A stretch of 13,535 bases of DNA. Origin: Halocafeteria seosinensis. Lineage: Eukaryota > Sar > Bigyra > Bicosoecida. The notes under the pieces were generated by a model. That model saw only the letters and a list, made by a program, of their open reading frames with translations. It had not been told where the DNA came from and made no database searches. Below are positions 12,030 through 13,535 of this stretch, one piece after another (within the stretch, counting starts at the first letter, position 1; each line of letters begins with the position of its first letter). Position numbers and translations under genes: made by a program. The stretch lies in NCBI GenBank assembly GCA_001687465.1, contig LVLI01001707.1, positions 1-13,535 on the forward strand, in the 5' to 3' direction.

Positions 12030-13535
12030 TTTCTTCGCCAACCAAGTTGATCTGTCACAACGACTCAAAAATACAGGCTTTGATTTCCATCACAAACGCC
12101 AACAGGACTTTATTCTTCCCGATGGGGCTCGGTTCTATAACGATCCCGTCCTTGGCAGACTAACCCGTCATGATGCCACCGTCTATGGAGAATCCAGTTT
12201 TGTCACCCAGCCATATGAACAGGAATATAATACCGATCCGACGTCCTTCCAATTCGGTGGTAAATACGCTCCGATGCCGAGGAAGGATAAGGTGGCTTCG
12301 CTGAACTATAACAAACCCATGGTCGGCACACCACCTGTCTTATTTGTCAATCGCTATCAGATCCGAGATCCTCCTCAGCGGGAAATCCGTGATCCATCCT
12401 CCGCTCCCGTCTATGAAAACGTGGAACAAGTTCGTAACTATCTCAGCAAATTTGTTCCCGCCAAGACTCCCATTGAAGACTTGGAACGCCAGTTTTTAAA
12501 TCAACAGATCCAACAGTTCAATAACAGTCAATTTGCCCGTGATCGGGATAGTATTATCAAAGCGTTAAAACAAGCCGGAGCGTTCGAACAGGGTGATGCT
12601 CAAAAATCCACCAGCGAACTGATCAAACGAGCCAATCAACTGCAGAATCAGAACAATCCGGCGTTTGGTGATGAGCAAGTTCAACAAGTACTGTCACGGT
12701 TACAGCAACAGACCCAACAAATTCCTCAACAGAATAAGGAACAATTACAACAAATAAGAAACATGAATCAAAGCCAAGCGTTGTCGCAAGTCGGGACACC
12801 CGAGCGGGGAACGAATGGAAATACCCGACAAAATCTAGCCAATCAAATGGTGGAACAAGCCACAGAAGGTAAGTTACCAAGTTCTACCGAAGAGAGCAAG
12901 TTTGCCACGCCACCATCCACCGCACGAAAACGGTTGCAAGGAATGGGCACAGGTGTTGGCCGTTCGCAGAATCCATTAAGCCGTGAACAAACGCTTCAAA
13001 TGGCACAACAAAGCGAACGGTCACCGCCACCCGTATCGGAACGAACCACCGGTGAAACGCCCAGTCAATCCAGAGCGTCCGCACGGCATGAAGCCGACGT
13101 GGCACAGCAAGGTAGAGCACCGACGCAAACGGTGGAAGGTGAAAAAGAAAGTGGTGTTCCAACCGCCGAACCTGATTTGCCACAAACAGCCATTAACAAA
13201 GCCGAAAATGTAAGTCGCCGATTGTTACAAAACGATGACTTAACCTTGGAACGATTCCGGACAGAAATGGCGGGTCAAGGTTTTTCCATGAAACAAATTG
13301 GACGACTTTGGAAACAAACCGGCAAAATCATGAAAGAAGCCCAGCCTAGTACAGGTCGGAGACAACTAAGTCCCGCTGGTGCAGGTGCAGGAGCAGGTGC
13401 TGAGGAAGAGATTCCTGAAGAGATTGGACAAGAAGAAAAACCTAAATTTAGCGATGGTTTCAAATTGGGTTCGAACGGTGAACAAGTAGCGGTGGATTTG
13501 CGAACAGGAGCGGTGGTCAATAGTAGGGGTAATAC
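12025..13535 (+). CDS. Large Gln-rich probable virion protein, partial at the right edge
   Basis: A frame open from ATG 12025 to the window end, at least 503 codons, with no stop. The first 155 residues look folded and aromatic/Pro-rich (MSFFANQVDLSQRLKNTGFD, then DPTSFQFGGKYAPMP, then NRYQIRDPP). Residues about 155-270 are Gln/Asn-rich and helical, probably coiled-coil or disordered. The middle to about 395 is Ser/Thr/Pro/Gln-rich. A short folded segment (about 398-440, LTLERFRTEMAGQGFSMKQI) precedes an alternating Gly-Ala run (GAGAGAGAEEE, about 453-463) and an acidic patch. No family is recognised. Its ATATATGAG start, position after the capsid gene and composition suggest a large internal or minor capsid protein; this is inference. 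All minus-strand frames over it are shadows. Confidence 0.65.
   Translation, partial: MSFFANQVDLSQRLKNTGFDFHHKRQQDFILPDGARFYNDPVLGRLTRHDATVYGESSFVTQPYEQEYNTDPTSFQFGGKYAPMPRKDKVASLNYNKPMVGTPPVLFVNRYQIRDPPQREIRDPSSAPVYENVEQVRNYLSKFVPAKTPIEDLERQFLNQQIQQFNNSQFARDRDSIIKALKQAGAFEQGDAQKSTSELIKRANQLQNQNNPAFGDEQVQQVLSRLQQQTQQIPQQNKEQLQQIRNMNQSQALSQVGTPERGTNGNTRQNLANQMVEQATEGKLPSSTEESKFATPPSTARKRLQGMGTGVGRSQNPLSREQTLQMAQQSERSPPPVSERTTGETPSQSRASARHEADVAQQGRAPTQTVEGEKESGVPTAEPDLPQTAINKAENVSRRLLQNDDLTLERFRTEMAGQGFSMKQIGRLWKQTGKIMKEAQPSTGRRQLSPAGAGAGAGAEEEIPEEIGQEEKPKFSDGFKLGSNGEQVAVDLRTGAVVNSRGN

Overview
The window reads as part of a eukaryotic dsDNA virus genome of the double-jelly-roll capsid type, or an integrated copy of one. 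The closest general resemblance is to polinton-like viruses and small relatives of giant viruses. The evidence is a probable double-jelly-roll major capsid protein (10601-11959), a class 3 lipase with an intact Ser-Asp-His triad (8851-9585), a RING-finger protein, several C2HC zinc-finger proteins, tightly packed intronless genes with almost no Shine-Dalgarno sequences, and a set of fibre-like surface proteins. The host and exact lineage cannot be read from the sequence. No packaging ATPase, polymerase, integrase or protease lies inside the window.

Layout from left to right: (1) 1-96 is a leader with motifs facing both ways, followed by an unrecognised 148-aa protein (97-543). (2) 595-5218 is a fibre cassette of three plus-strand genes: a 657-aa protein with two LamG-like lectin domains, then two tandem 429-aa paralogues built from a 52-residue repeat and a shared C-terminal head domain. 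(3) 5221-6038 (minus) is a RING-finger gene split between two overlapping frames, with a GGGTTTC slippery heptamer exactly in phase at the overlap. (4) 6130-6615 (plus) has two DUF3820/ExoX-C-like modules and converges on an unrecognised minus-strand gene (6642-7343). (5) 7382-8799 is a run of small plus-strand genes: a double zinc finger, a 122-aa protein, a one-pass membrane protein, a 64-aa protein and a 56-aa ORF without a clear ATG. (6) 8851-13535 holds the lipase, a disordered Gln/Pro/Lys-rich protein, a 29-aa single zinc finger, the probable major capsid protein and a large Gln-rich protein that runs off the right edge.

Two start-site signatures divide the genes. Structural genes (595, 2615, 3929, 10601, 12025) and the membrane protein (8122) have the ATG fused to an ATATATG string. 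Several accessory genes instead carry an AAAAATGATTG-like motif roughly 15-30 nt upstream of the start. I infer late and early promoter classes. Compact hairpins sit just after several stop codons, including one that fills the whole gap between two convergent genes. This recalls the hairpin-directed 3'-end formation known from Mimivirus.

The fibre genes share a Trp-containing N-terminal segment followed by one or more copies of the same repeat, which suggests a common attachment point on the virion with interchangeable receptor-binding ends. The most unusual items are the candidate -1 frameshift in the RING gene, the exact 52-residue fibre repeat, and the hairpin and promoter grammar.
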